Shown here: in pieces, positions 36,745 to 47,904 of the stretch | How the letters are laid out: each line of letters starts with the position of its first letter | Position numbering within the stretch: position 1 is the first letter of the stretch | DNA from: Actinernus sp. WN-2022 | Taxonomy: Eukaryota > Cnidaria > Anthozoa > Actiniaria > Actinernidae | DNA length: 64,000 bases | Direction: 5' to 3' | Assembly (NCBI GenBank): GCA_030867875.1 | Contig: JAOWCC010001501.1 | Location: forward strand, 22,999,036-23,063,035 | Notes under the pieces: model-generated | Seen by the model: the letters and a program-made list of their open reading frames with translations, nothing else | What the model was told of the DNA's origin: nothing | The model's database searches: none | Program-made: the position numbers and the translations under genes

Positions 36745-39700
36745 GTGAGTGACAAATTGCTGACAATGTTGGGAACCTGGGCCCGGTTCCTGAAAGCCTG
36801 ATTAGCGCTAATCCTGGATTAACTCTCAACAAAACATATTAGTTTGTCATGGTAATTACCTCTGGATTAGCGCTAATCAGGCTTTTGGGAACCGGGCCCA
36901 GGCAGTGTGCATCACAAGCTGGCACAGCATCATGGGAAATTTGTGGGAGAGCTCATTGTTTGAATGACATGATGGAGGTTAACATGTCAGCTGGCAAAAT
37001 AAAGTATCTCAAGCTAAAGTTTCTGTCGAGATTTTAATGTACATTTAAATGTACCTTAGTATTGAATACCCATATTTCTTGCACATATTTGATAAGGAAA
37101 GCCACAGAGATAAGGAAAGCCACAGAAATTTCCCTGTGACCAGTTAGTAAAAATCAATTCAATTTTTGTTTGCATGTGCTGTTGACGCAATTGTCACAAC
37201 ATTTTCGAACAAAGAGCACACGCAAATGTCTGAGTGCCTGATCGGAATATACATAATAAAGGACAGCTTGAGCTAGGACAATATTTTCATCGCCTTTTAC
37301 AAATGTATAATGTACCATGAAAACCAGTTGGGGACTAGTCCCAGGTAGACCCCTATACATGTATTTTAAAAGAAGGGTTAGATTATATAACTACACATTC
37401 ATACAGAATGACCAAAGATGATAAGTACAGTGAATTTGAAGTAATTGATTTCATGTCAAAATTGCAAAACACAACTACAACATGGCAGTTTCATATGAGA
37501 ACAGGCACAGAGACCTTACTTTGAGATATCCTTGACAACAGAAATACCTTGATATACATGTACACTGTACATGTCTCTTGCAAAAAAGGCAAAGGAAAAT
37601 TATATTTGCAAAAAATGTTGCATTCTCAGCACCAAGACTATTGTTCTAAATGAGCTCACTAATTGGCCAAAACTTGTGAAATCGTGTGACGCACACTGCC
37701 TGGTTGGGAACTGTGTAGTCTACATGTATAGGGCGATCGTTGCTGACATCATTGTTTACATTTTGCTTTATTAGCATTAGTCATACTTTAAGCTACAAAG
37801 AAACCGACTCTACAAATCGAAAGAAAATATCACACTTAGTAATTCATTAATAATTCATGAAGAAAAAACTAAATAAATGAATGTTAAATGAATGGTTTTA
37901 AATGTGATATCGATACGTTCCTCGTTTACATAAACTTTTGCTTTTATTTTATCGGCCGAAATAGGTCTGAATAGCTGAATAACATGACTCTTTACATCAA
38001 CGTACAATGTACATGTATTTGAAGCTGTTCAATAAGCTCGCAGCACATGTTTTACCAGATCTAAGAACACTTGGGTTATGCCCTCATATTTTTAAATCTG
38101 ATAAAACACTGCTGCTCGTTTATTAAACAGTACATAACCTCAGTCATATTTTTTCAAGATTCTTACAGATGTTCATAATGGATTTGGTGGACTTACCTCT
38201 AGAGTTCTTGAAGAAATAGTAGATGAGTACAAATCCAAGTCATTTCTGACTGTTGGCTTCATTCCAGCCACATTTCCCAGCAGCAGTAATACCAGGGTAG
38301 CACACAGAATCCTCAACATGGCTTTGAGTTTCAGCCAACTTAGTGAACACAGCAGTGTGTTTTCTCCTTTATCACTGAACACCCAGTTATGGCCCAGGAT
38401 GGGGGACTGCATATCGTTCCCCTACCTAAGTTATAAGGTATGGAACAATCTTCTCTTGGTACTGGTAGCTTTTAGATTAACTTTTGCATAACATTTTCAA
38501 TACATGTACTGTATCTCTGTCAGGGGTTGCATTAATGTACAAATGGGGCTTTCTGACACATAAAATTCTGTGGGGATCCAGATATATTATTGTTGGGGTC
38601 CCAGGATGCAGAGGAAGCAGTTTGATTAACAGCATGCAAGCAAGCAAAATGAAATACATGTAAGTTATATAATCTGACCTTTTATATCCTAAATTATGCC
38701 AACAGTTATTCATTCTTTCAGGTTTCTATATTTTTGTTTCAATCTTTTTCACTTTTCATTAATTTGTAATTGTTTTTAATAAATTTTAATTAATTTAAGT
38801 TTTCATTATTAATATTATTTTAATATACTTGTGGAGCAAGTGGAAGTACAATGTTTGAATGCTTAAATTTTATTTTAAGGGGTCCATTGACCTTACTTTT
38901 CAAATCCTTGCACCTTGAGTTGAGTCCCGGTATAAACTCAAACCCCAGATAAATCGAACTTTTCACTAACTAGAACTAAAGGCCATTTCCTCTGGATTTG
39001 CTTAACTCCATTGCAGTAATTTTACCTGGCCTGGATCACTTGAACTCGGATAACTCAAACTTTATTCACTATAAACTTGAACAAGATTATGATTCCCTTG
39101 ACACCAATTTCCTCCTAATTTCCTCCTAATTTACCCCACTAACTTGAACTAATCGTACAGCCATACTTTGATGAACTGCAATGCCAGTCTGATCAAGTTT
39201 TCAAATCGCTGTAATATGAACCAAGGCCGTGAAGTAAATATGTGTTAATGATAGGTTTATTCATTATGTATTGGCAAATTGATGTCCACATTCCTGCTCT
39301 TCGATCCTCTTGAATGATCACATAGCGTTCTTACAAAGTTCTGACAACAGATCAATAGTGGACCCACATTCAATAACTCAAACTTCCGATAACTCAAACT
39401 GTTTTTGGGATTGTACTGTAATTACACCAATTATAATACAAATTACCGTAAACACCCGTGTATAAGCCGCACCCATAGATAAGCCGCACCCCAAGTTTTG
39501 AAGCTTGAATTTAGGAAAAATACAAAAAATAATTAGAAAATGTTTTGTCCGAGTTCATAAACGCTTGTACATGATGCCAAACTTCTTCCCAAAAAAAAGA
39601 ATAATCTTTTGTTGGAGTTCATAAACGCTCGTACTTGAAGCAAAACTTCATCAGATTGTCATAAATACATAATCGCAACTTTAATTCGATCGAATATGGT

Positions 39701-41386
39701 TCGCCTTGTCATTTCTTGTGTATATTTTAACCTGCAGTCTTTAAATCACTCCAGAATTCTTCCGCTTTTATTCTCCCATTAATTAACAACAATTCCAAGG
39801 AACCGCTTTCCTTTAATCGCTAGAGCAAGAAAGGTTTTCTGGCGAAACTATACTTGCACGAGTAGGTCTGAGGTCCGCCATCTTGGATTTTCATTAACTA
39901 GTGCCAATCTCCCATGTGTAAAATTGCGAAGAATGCCTGGTTGTTTAGATGCCTGCTTTGACAAGTGCTGCGAATCAGCGTGTTTTGGAAGGTAAATAAG
40001 CTTAATCACGTTTAAATATTCACGAAATTCTAATATATTAGGTCTAAGGTGGGTCTTAGAAGAGTTTTTGCTTTAATTCTTTCAAACTGCGTTTTTTCCC
40101 CAATGATTATGCTTAAATTGCTATATTACACGATCGGATGCGATTTGAACCTGATTCAGTGATTGTAATATACGCACCGTCGCATAATAAAAGCTTCATA
40201 CAGGTTCATGATATTTAAATATATGTTAATGTTGGGTCTCCTTTCTAGGTGTTCCCGTAGATAAGCCGCACCCCAATTTTGAACGAAAATTTTGGGTGAA
40301 AAGGTGCGGCTTATCTACGGGTGTTTACGGTATGTAGTCATTTTGCAGGAAACAGTCACATGCTGATACAATGTAAATCACATGAATAATAAATGAATTG
40401 AGCTTGTGATCCCATAAGAAATGCTTTACTGGTTACATGTATGCATGCTTTTGTGACATTAAATTGTGCGGCATGATGTGCATGCATGCATTTCTGCCAA
40501 TTTTGAATGCACATGCAACATACATGTACATGCTGCATGGGAAGGCAAGTTTATTCCTTTTGAGAGTAATAGTACCACTTTAATGTTACAACTCTGTGAC
40601 AGTTTATTTATGTATTAAATACAGGGTAACCTTCCGTACCATACGAGTGCAATTCTGGCTTCAACCCTGGACACTATAACCATCCCATACCGACTGGAAA
40701 CCTCTAATGCCTGTGGCATGGGGGACCTTATTAACACCGTAGCTTCTGGTAGTAGGAAAATAGCAAGTGCTTCAACATCCTTTCCATTTCCAATTGGCCG
40801 TGAAAGAACTCTAGCATCTCTCCTTACTGCAAGCATGGACTCAAAAGAAAATCATCTGTTACATTCTATCACTCCCCATGTCAGACAAACTAGCCACTTT
40901 GTATCTCAAGTAGGCATATTACGTGGGGTGACTCCATCTTTTATCCATAATGTAAAGCAAGGACATTCAGCCCAGAAGTCTATGCAGCAAACTAAGAGTT
41001 TGATTGACACCTGTCAATCAGGACTAGAAATGCTTAATGCATATTTTCAAAGTACTGGTGCTGCTTGTGCTAATTGGAATGTTAACCAAGCATGTACAGT
41101 TAAGTCTCCATTCCCAAATATATTTTCACCATGTGTGGCTAACAATGGACTTGTTGATGACGAACATCAACGGATCCCTAGTTTTGCTGTACAACAAGTT
41201 AGTGTCATGTCAACTTTGGGTACTTCATCTGCCATTGGTGAAATGTTAAACTCGCTGATCTACTGGGCAAAAAAGATCGACATTAGGAAGTATCACTCAT
41301 TCTTTGAGAGTGGTATTGAGCATGACAGTTTTAATGAAATTATAGAACAACTTGAGAGTCAAGCTGAACAGTACGAGAACCCATGA
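36049..41386 (+). CDS. MSTO1: MSTO1 (Misato, mitochondrial distribution and morphology regulator), three exons
   Basis: join(36049..36744, 38159..38437, 40625..41386), all introns phase 0 with GT-AG borders; 578 residues (573 from the ATG at 36064) against about 570 in human. Exon 1 has the Misato N-terminal tubulin-like signature (ITLQFGHYSNFVGTHWWN) and ends ECDRLQGFQ; exon 2 continues ILTDVHNGFGG; exon 3 begins GNLPYHTSAILAS and carries FPFPIGRE and the C-terminal ESGIEHD segment. Misato acts at the mitochondrial outer membrane/cytosol in mitochondrial fusion and network shape. The second ATG (36064, AAAATGGCG context) aligns better with the short vertebrate N terminus. Both introns carry miniature elements. 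Divergent from TRIAP1. Confidence 0.94.
36776..36902. mobile_element. Miniature palindromic element in MSTO1 intron 1
   Basis: 127 bp with 39-bp arms starting CCTGGGCCCGGTTCC on both sides (two mismatches), through 'gcctgattagcgctaatcc'. It begins 31 bp after the exon 1 splice donor. Related, older copy at 22255-22498. Confidence 0.9.
37045..38158. other. MSTO1 intron 1, remainder
   Basis: No gene or clear element. Contains repeated 'tacatgta' motifs and a short direct repeat 'gataaggaaagccacagaga' near 37091-37125. Confidence 0.5.
38159..38437 (+). CDS. MSTO1: MSTO1 exon 2
   Basis: 93 codons. Acceptor TTTTTTCAAG|ATTCTT, donor AAG|GTATGG. Includes FLTVGFIPATFP and the SFPYLSYK end, conserved in Misato. 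Confidence 0.9.
38890..39418. repeat. pogo/Tigger-like element remnant
   Basis: The right end reads, inverted, ACAGTACAATCCCAAAAACA followed by GTTTGAGTTATCGGAAGTTT, the typical texture of pogo/Tigger termini. Many 'aactcaaac/gaactcg' motifs fill 38920-39420. The left end is not clear. No transposase; lies in MSTO1 intron 2. Confidence 0.55.
39444..40332. mobile_element. TIR element, 889 bp, TA-flanked
   Basis: Ends CCGTAAACACCCGTGTATAA and inverted CCGTAAACACCCGTAGATAA pair through 'gccgcacc' and are bounded by TA. Sub-terminal copies of 'agataagccgcacccca' occur at both ends, so the right end forms its own hairpin. It is in MSTO1 intron 2. No transposase frame. Confidence 0.8.
40625..41386 (+). 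CDS. MSTO1: MSTO1 exon 3
   Basis: 253 codons plus TGA stop. Acceptor AAATACAG|GGTAAC. Encodes the C-terminal half, with ETSNACGMGDLINTV and SGIEHDSFNEIIEQLESQ near the end. Confidence 0.93.
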   Translation, partial: GNLPYHTSAILASTLDTITIPYRLETSNACGMGDLINTVASGSRKIASASTSFPFPIGRERTLASLLTASMDSKENHLLHSITPHVRQTSHFVSQVGILRGVTPSFIHNVKQGHSAQKSMQQTKSLIDTCQSGLEMLNAYFQSTGAACANWNVNQACTVKSPFPNIFSPCVANNGLVDDEHQRIPSFAVQQVSVMSTLGTSSAIGEMLNSLIYWAKKIDIRKYHSFFESGIEHDSFNEIIEQLESQAEQYENP

Positions 41387-41604
41387 CTGATTATCAGAAT
41401 TAAATGCCAGTGTGTATTAACTTCAGCCAGTTGGAATAGGCCTTTTGCAGGAAACAGTCGTGCTAATATATCACTGAATTGCTTGAGCCCATAAGGCAAA
41501 TACAATTTGACCTCTTTGAAAACAAAACACGAGTGTGCATTAATTCCAAATAGTCCTTTTGCATGAAACAGTCACGTGCTGATATATCACTTCAATAATG
41601 AGTG

Positions 41605-41802
41605 AATAGCCCACCTCCGAGATATGCCTCACTTCCTACATACAAAGGAATCAATACGAGGCTCTTTGCATAATGCTCAGTCGTTCGTGACAAGACTACA
41701 GCACTTCTGTAGTTTGTCACGAACGACTGAGCATTATGCTCGGAACCTCGTATTGATTCCTTTGTACGTGGGAAGTGAGGCATATCTCGGAAGTGGGCTA
41801 TT
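41605..41802. mobile_element. Near-perfect hairpin element, 198 bp
   Basis: The arms beginning AATAGCCCAC pair almost completely through 'gatatgcctcactt', 'aaaggaatcaatacgagg' and 'atgctcagtcgttcgtgaca', leaving a loop of a few bases. Same family as 30065-30250 and 44766-45072 but much better preserved, so probably the youngest copy. Lies 219 bp after the MSTO1 stop. Confidence 0.9.
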
Positions 41803-42096
41803 GCTCTCGTGATCCCATGGGAAAAGCTTTACTTGATGGCGAGGTTGAAAATAGCATTCTCAAACTCATTGTGTTATTTTGGATAACTTTCAAAATATTT
41901 AATTCGACACCATGTAAATAGATTAGACTACATCACCACAGGTACAGGCTAGTATCATGTTACGACTTTATAATGATATTGTATGATAGGCTTAGAACTC
42001 AGTTGGCTCCGGCTTTCACGTGCAGTATCGCGTTGATTTACTGTTGCTGTATATTGCTTTTAATCTCGATAATTCTCCCACCCGGTTATCGGGTCG

Positions 42097-42682
42097 CCCG
42101 GGGGGGGGTACTTACATGAAAAATGGGTATGTATGTGAGGCCAAGAGACTCAAACCCTGACCCTGTTTGACCCAATCCGAGCTCCAAAACCCTGATTGCC
42201 CCCTTTTTGGGAAAAAAACAACCTTATTGCCCCTTCTTTAAATTGTTTTCAAAACACGGCCGGATATATATCCCGGCCGGTATACCGCGTACCGGATTGC
42301 ATGCAAAATACGGAACATTTCAAGTCGGGACGTGGTATTGGGTAAACAAATCAGCAGATGGAGTACATAGATAAGTACTGAAGTACGAATTAGCGGCGTC
42401 ACAATGTAAGGGAACCTCAGTGCTTGCATGTGGACAGGCGATCAAAATGCGGCAACAGAATGTATTTTTTTTACATAGTAGCTAAAAAAAAACTGAACCC
42501 TAACTGCCTAAAAAATACTGAACCCCGACCCTGACTGCACCCAAATTATACTCAAATCCTGACCCTGATCTGCCCAAATCAGGTCAAAACCCTGACCCTA
42601 CCTGCCCAAACTGAGCTCAAAACCCTGACCCACCCGGGCGGCACATACATAATACGTCACAAACAGGAGTACCCCCCCCGGG
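42097..42682. mobile_element. GC-ended TIR element with CAGGGTCAGGGTTTTGA repeats, copy 1
   Basis: Ends are CCCGGGGGGGGGTAC and inverted CCCGGGGGGGGTACTCC. The interior is made of variants of 'caaaaccctgaccct' (inverse of 'agggtcagggttttg'). A second, right-truncated copy in the opposite orientation begins at 63417. The flanks GGGTCG may be a target duplication. Confidence 0.75.
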
Positions 42683-43184
42683 TCGGGTCGAGAGGCTTTT
42701 TCTGGCAGGGTGTATTATTTAGTTATTCTTTTCTTCTGGATTTACTTTGCTGAATAAAGCCTCTCATTGTGCCAAAACAAAAGATGCCCTTGTGTCATGG
42801 TTTTATACTTATTGGTAGGGAGAATTAATAATTCATGAGATATTCATCCAATAGAGGGACTGTATTTGGTCGCATGCATGGGTATTGAAAGCCGGTAAAA
42901 CCTTTGTTCGAAGCTTCGTCAGGTGGATCCAATGATCTTAACATCCAGTGAAACACCAGTTCCAAACGCACTAGTGTTTGGAACAGATTTTCAACTCTAG
43001 TGATCAATATTTCATACTCATCATCATTCATGGAAGAAGTGAAGAAGTAAAGAACGACATAGAAAGAAAAAGTGTGCCTCCACAAACCATCTATGGAATA
43101 ATTATATACAACAGTCAAACAGTAAACAATACTTGCTAATTTTGAAAAGAAGCGTATGTGAATGTGTGGTTTAGCCATTCGCAC

Positions 43185-43350
43185 GAAAGTCAATTCAAAC
43201 ACGGCATTGGTTCGTGTTTCATCAAGTGATTCCAAATATTTCGAAAACAATAAAACCCTCGAGGCTACGCCTCTCGGGTTTCATTTGTTTTCTCAATATT
43301 TGGAACCCTGATAAAATATTCCAATTCGTGTTTGAAATAGTACTTTACAA
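43185..43350. repeat. Palindromic dispersed repeat, copy 2
   Basis: Same family as 23855-24005: 'tttccaaatatt/aatatttggaacc' and 'caattcaaacacg/cgtgtttgaaat' arms around 'aaccctcgaggctacgcctctcgggtt'. Confidence 0.7.
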
Positions 43351-43513
43351 ACAGGTTTTGCTAATAATACTACCGATCAATAAATGAAGTCAGATTGCAT
43401 TCCTGCAAAAGGCCCATTGAAACTTCCATACAGATAAAGAAGGCTTGTACTTTACCCACATTAAGCCTTTGCGCTTGATAAATCTGATTTAAAATCAATT
43501 TAATTTGCATGCA

Positions 43514-43601
43514 TTCAAGGAGTTATTTTAACTCCAAAAGAGTTATTATGTACCATTTTTTTAGTACAGAATAACTCTTTTGGAGTTAACACAACTCCTT
43601 G
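43514..43601. repeat. Hairpin, ~88 bp
   Basis: 'tcaaggagttattttaactccaaaagagttat' pairs with 'ataactcttttggagttaacacaactccttga'; the loop contains 'gtacc...agtac'. Confidence 0.8.
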
Positions 43602-43786
43602 AAAATAACTGAAGGTAGTGAGGTTTTGAATCTTCAAAACAAGCAACATCAGATAATACAAATACTGTTACGAAGCAATGTTTAAGAGATAGACGATTTG
43701 TATATATTATTTGGACTGTCATTGTTAGGTTCGAAAGGAATTGCGGTCAAATGTTCATCCACTATCTGTTTTCGTATTGTGGATCG

Positions 43787-44286
43787 ATAGACCAGTTCGC
43801 GGTAAATTCCGACATTTTGAAAGGGGTGCAAACATGGCGCGAAATACAGTGTTTGTATGGGAATCGATGGGAATCCGATGCCAAATATAATCCGTAAAAT
43901 CAAGTTTTTGAAATATTCTTCAGATACAAACTTAAGATACCAGGTAAAAGATTAACATATCGAAATTTGAGGGATGTAGCTGTGCTGGGAAGCGTGCAAT
44001 CGTGTTTTCAGTTTTCTATACATTGTCTGGAAATTTTCACGCGGAATTTGACTCGTTTTTACAGGCAATGTATGGCAAACTGAAAACACGATTGCACGCT
44101 TCCCAGCACAGCTACATCCCTCAAATTTCGATATGTTAATCTTTTACCTGGTATCTTAAGTTTGTATCTGAAGAATATTTCAGAAATTCGGATTATATTT
44201 GGCATCGGACTCCCATACATACACTGTATTTCGCGCCATGTTTGCACCCCTTTCAAAATGTCGGAATTTACCGCGAACTGGTCTAT
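43787..44286. mobile_element. Palindromic element, 500 bp, ~240-bp arms
   Basis: From ATAGACCAGTTCGCGGTAAA at 43787 the left arm pairs with 44055-44286 with few mismatches, through 'ggtgcaaacatggcgcgaaa' and 'gatgtagctgtgctgggaagc'. The centre (about 44030-44055) is unpaired. Minor indels between arms. No coding frame. Confidence 0.88.
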
Positions 44287-44348
44287 TGACTAAGCCTACG
44301 CAACCAGATCGAAAGGGAACATGGATAGAATGTCAATTTTGCCATCTA

Positions 44349-44620
44349 AGTAGTGATGTTTAATGTAACAACCAGATAGTCATTGGTTCCTGACACAAAG
44401 TGGCCTTTTTAAATCATGACTGGAGCCGAAGATTAGTATAGCAATACTTCGTGTTGATAAACATTACAATTGTTATGCTAAAGTACCAACCATGATTTCA
44501 AAGGCCGCTTTGTGTCCGGAACCAATGGATCTCTGGTTGGCACATTAATGACAATGGATGACGTGGTAGTAAGTATCGCAATAACAATTGTAATGTTTAT
44601 AAACAAGAAACATCGTTATA
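44349..44620. mobile_element. TATAGCGATAC miniature element, nested copies
   Basis: A full forward copy (44437-44583, TATAGCAATAC...GTATCGCAATA) lies inside pieces of an inverted copy (44349-44430 and about 44584-44622), so one family member inserted into another. Confidence 0.75.
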
Positions 44621-44765
44621 ATGGGAAATGAAAAGTTATAAATTTGTTCCTTTTAAATAAAGTAAGCAAGAACAGATGACATGGCTCAACTTGACGATTT
44701 CAGAATTTAAATCTGCTGCGTGCATGCTGTTCTATACCCATACTCCCTTTCCGTGACAACATGTA

Positions 44766-45072
44766 GCTATATGTTTCACTTGTCGCGCTCAAGGTTTCAA
44801 TATTAGGCTCTGCATCAAATTCAATTTATTCCGGCCATTCTCGGAGAAATAGCGATACTTCGTGTTGATAAACATTACAATTGTTATGCTAATGTAAACC
44901 ATGATTTCAAAAGGCCGCTTTGGGTCAGGAACCAATGGATCTCTGGTTGGCACATTAATAACAATGGATGACGTGCAGTAAGTATCGCTATAGAATATAT
45001 TTAATTCACCCCGCTTCCTGATTTTGAAACATTTGTGCATGACAAGTAAAGTGTATACCGAAGAGGGCTATT
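44766..45072. mobile_element. Hairpin element (AATAGCCC family) with nested insertion
   Basis: 'tgtttcacttgtcgcgctcaaggtttcaat' at the left pairs with 'tttgaaacatttgtgcatgacaagtaaag' at the right. The middle is filled by a complete TATAGCGATAC element (44849-44991), giving a two-level nest. Confidence 0.65.
44849..44991. mobile_element. TATAGCGATAC miniature element, copy 2
   Basis: Ends ATAGCGATAC and GTATCGCTAT. The body is nearly the same as 49698-49845 ('ttgataaacattacaatt', 'ggaaccaatggatctctggt', 'ggcacattaat'). Confidence 0.85.
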
Positions 45073-45395
45073 TTGTGATTACAGTTTTTTTTAGCAAACT
45101 GATTAGAGTAATCCTATGATTGGTCATTCAACGAGGAGTTATTTGCGCTGTTTCAGCTGCTTATAAAAGGGGGTAAGACCGGAGCTACTAAAAACCTTGC
45201 ATTTTATTGGACCCCTTTTGGGCCGCACTAATAAAGAAATATATTGTGTTTGTATTGTTTTGTTGGGGTAGCGAGCCAATAACATGGCAGGTTGTGACGT
45301 CACTACGGCCTGACCCATATAAGGGCCAACATCAGGTGATTGACATCTGTCACCTTTGTGGAGTGAACATCAAAGTCAAAGTTCTGCAACATGTC

Positions 45396-45537
45396 TAGCC
45401 TGCTTGCCGGCTCTTCTGTATTTTTTTCGGTCGTTTTTTTTCGGATTTGGTCACCTGTGGCACGCAGTCAAAATGGCAGGTGACCCAATCCGGAAAAAAC
45501 GACAGAAAAAATTACAGAAGAGCCGGCAAGCAGGCTA
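45396..45537. mobile_element. Mutator-like hairpin element, 9-bp target duplication
   Basis: 142-bp hairpin with arms TAGCCTGCTTGCCGGCTCTT (inverted at the right end, paired for more than 30 bp) flanked by exact CAACATGTC duplications (45387-45395, 45538-45546). The TAGCCTGC end is shared with the element at 29145-29421 (right end, inverted). Non-coding. Confidence 0.87.
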
Positions 45538-45744
45538 CAACATGTCATGCTCCGCTTGCATGATCTCTCACTTTGTTATCGCGCGAAATTCAAATCATAC
45601 AACACTATTGACCGGCTACTTTTCCTTGGCTTATTTTTATAGTCTCCGCTATCAAGTAAAGTACTTTAACTGGAGAGGACTGATAACTTGTTTCACTGTT
45701 CTGAATTTTAATTTCAAATTAAGAATTCCGAAGGCGGGTAAGGG

Positions 45745-45895
45745 AGGAGGCTCGTTTTCACGTGACGTCATCGCCGCCATCTTGGTTCCGTTTAACAAAA
45801 GTTCCTCGTTCAATCGACCATGAAACCAAAATATTTCTTTGTTTGATTCAAACAACATGGCCGCCACGTTTTGTTATCTGAATCTCTGGGGATTG
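45745..45895. repeat. Dispersed repeat with GCCGCCAT motifs, copy 2
   Basis: 'cacgtgacgtcatcgccgcc' opens the block; 'gttcctcgtt' and 'aacatggccgccac' follow, ending with 'gaatctctggggattg'. Copy 1 is at 3555-3690. The opening 20 bp recur at 46155-46183 beside a different sequence. Confidence 0.7.
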
Positions 45896-46270
45896 ATTGC
45901 AACCAGCAATAGTGTAGCCTGCTGTGCAGATGTATTTTTTCACTCATAAATTCGAAGAAAAAAGTAACGTCTGCTTACCTGAGCGCTTAATTAGTTTCCA
46001 ATATGCAAGCACAACGTAAGCACATCTGTTTTTTCTCTCTGCCCAATCAAAGCCATTGTTAGAATTTTAGTGAATTGGCGCGTCAGTGAACACTCTCCTA
46101 TGATTGGTCAATGGCAAATATATTGTCTGAATTCCTTTTAAATGTAATATTATGTCTCGTTTTCACGTGACGTCATCGCCGCCATCTGATAAAACACGTA
46201 CTGGGATAAGAGAGCAGCCTCACTTCTATGAGAACACTAAGTTCAACATTTCAACCTCATCCCTGATTAA

Positions 46271-47678
46271 AGGAGCTCATTCAACCAAGATGCATTGCGA
46301 GTCACTGTTATTGTTTTCATACGGGAAACTACTTGAAATCGGACAGCTGCCAATCAGAAAATGTGATATCGGGCTGTTTATAAATAGAGTTTACGAGTTG
46401 AACTGAATGGCCGAGATCGGCGGGGAGATCTATTGCCTTTATACTTGAAGAAATAATAGAATGAGCGGAATTACTACGGTTCTTCGATCAAAATTCCTCG
46501 ACGTGATGCTAGCCATCGATCTCATGCTCGATCTAGCGAACCAACTTGTCCAACTTCTGGACCAAGTTCCAGCGATGCAGATCGTGTGGCAAGGAAATTA
46601 ATCAATTCTACGATAGCATTATACATTTAGAGTTCTTTCCTTTCTAGGCTTGTGCATGCAAGAACGTGTAGTCGAAAGAAAGGATCTAGGTTGTCCCTGC
46701 CAAAATGCTGGTTTGAAATGTTGAAGTACTATATTGTTTGCCACATTCTATTTGTGTTCAAGGTCCGTGCGTTCTCCACACCACATTTCGACTCGCCAAT
46801 GTGTAATATGCAAATTTTAAATCAAATTTGAGGAATCGAATCCGTATAAATGTTATTGTTTGTTAGCCTGAATTTCAGCCGGTTTGTGTCATTTTAAAAG
46901 CCCCTTGACTTCCGTTAATCGTACATTGGATATACTGGGTAAAAAAAATCGATCAATCAGTTTTCTGAGCGCCCAGCGGCACTTGATTGAACTTGAAGTT
47001 TTACATTCATCAGCAAAGAAACATTTATAAAATAGGTTTCCACTTTACAGCCGCTCATGCAAATATCAACACAACATTTCACTTTTACTTACTTTAATTG
47101 TCTCAGCGTTGTCCATGTACATTGAGCGAAAACCAAGACTATAAGACTAAGAGAGAAACTGCGAGATTTGTAATCTTGCATGTACCGCGCGTGTACCGCG
47201 TACTCGAGTCTTCAGTCAAAGCAATTTGCTTTAAATGTTGTAAGTGCATATGCATGTCCGATAATGATAAGCAAAAGGCTCAGCTCTTCTCAGTGACCTT
47301 TAAATTTCTTGTCATTTAGGTCTGCGGGCCGATCAAGCCAATGTAGAAAGGCCCTGGTTTGGATAAGCTGTAGGAATTACGATCAACCAGTCGGCTAACT
47401 CCAGTACAGGCTCTAGTAATAATTTCACTGACCAAAGGCGACTCCCAGAGTACGTTCAATATTTCCCCTGGAAGGTGAAAATTCGGAAATATATGACTGA
47501 ACACAAAAGCTAATAAATAAGGAACATTTTCCCCTATAAGTAATCAACTGGTATGCCCCTGTGAGACCGATGGAATAGGATTTGTTTCAAGAAGCTCTCC
47601 AGAGCCATTATCGGGGGCCCCGAAAATGGCCGATCGAGAAATTTGAGCTCGCAATGCATCTTGGTTGAATGAGCTCCT
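46271..47678. mobile_element. TTAA-flanked element 2 (piggyBac-like), 1,408 bp
   Basis: A perfect 31-bp inverted repeat (AGGAGCTCATTCAACCAAGA and the next 11 bases at 46271-46301, inverted at 47648-47678) is flanked by TTAA at 46267-46270 and 47679-47682. Its TIR differs from the element at 18299-19762, so this is a separate family. No transposase frame seen. Confidence 0.82.
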
Positions 47679-47904
47679 TTAAGGTTGCAATCATTTTCAT
47701 AGGCTTGCCACTGCCCACTAAAACCGGTTGATGTGTTATATTGATTTGAAACTCAGCGCATGGAAGTGAGATTCTCGACAGTCAACACCAGAGGCTCCTC
47801 TCTTCATCTTCTCTCTTCTATCTTCCTATATCTTCAGGCCTCTGGCACCCAGTTTCCTCGCCATTTCGTAAACGAAAAAAGGACTGGGACCGAGTATGTA
47901 AATT

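Noticed and set aside
36488..36832. 114-codon minus-strand frame over MSTO1
   Set aside because: Antisense shadow of MSTO1 exon 1 and the adjacent palindromic element.
38173..38412. 79-codon minus-strand frame
   Set aside because: Antisense of MSTO1 exon 2.
40718..41386. Separate 222-residue gene starting at an internal ATG
   Set aside because: The frame is open and conserved upstream to the splice acceptor at 40624, so it is MSTO1 exon 3.
42825..43250. 141-codon minus-strand frame
   Set aside because: Its first part is the palindromic dispersed repeat at 43185-43350 and the rest has no recognisable domain.
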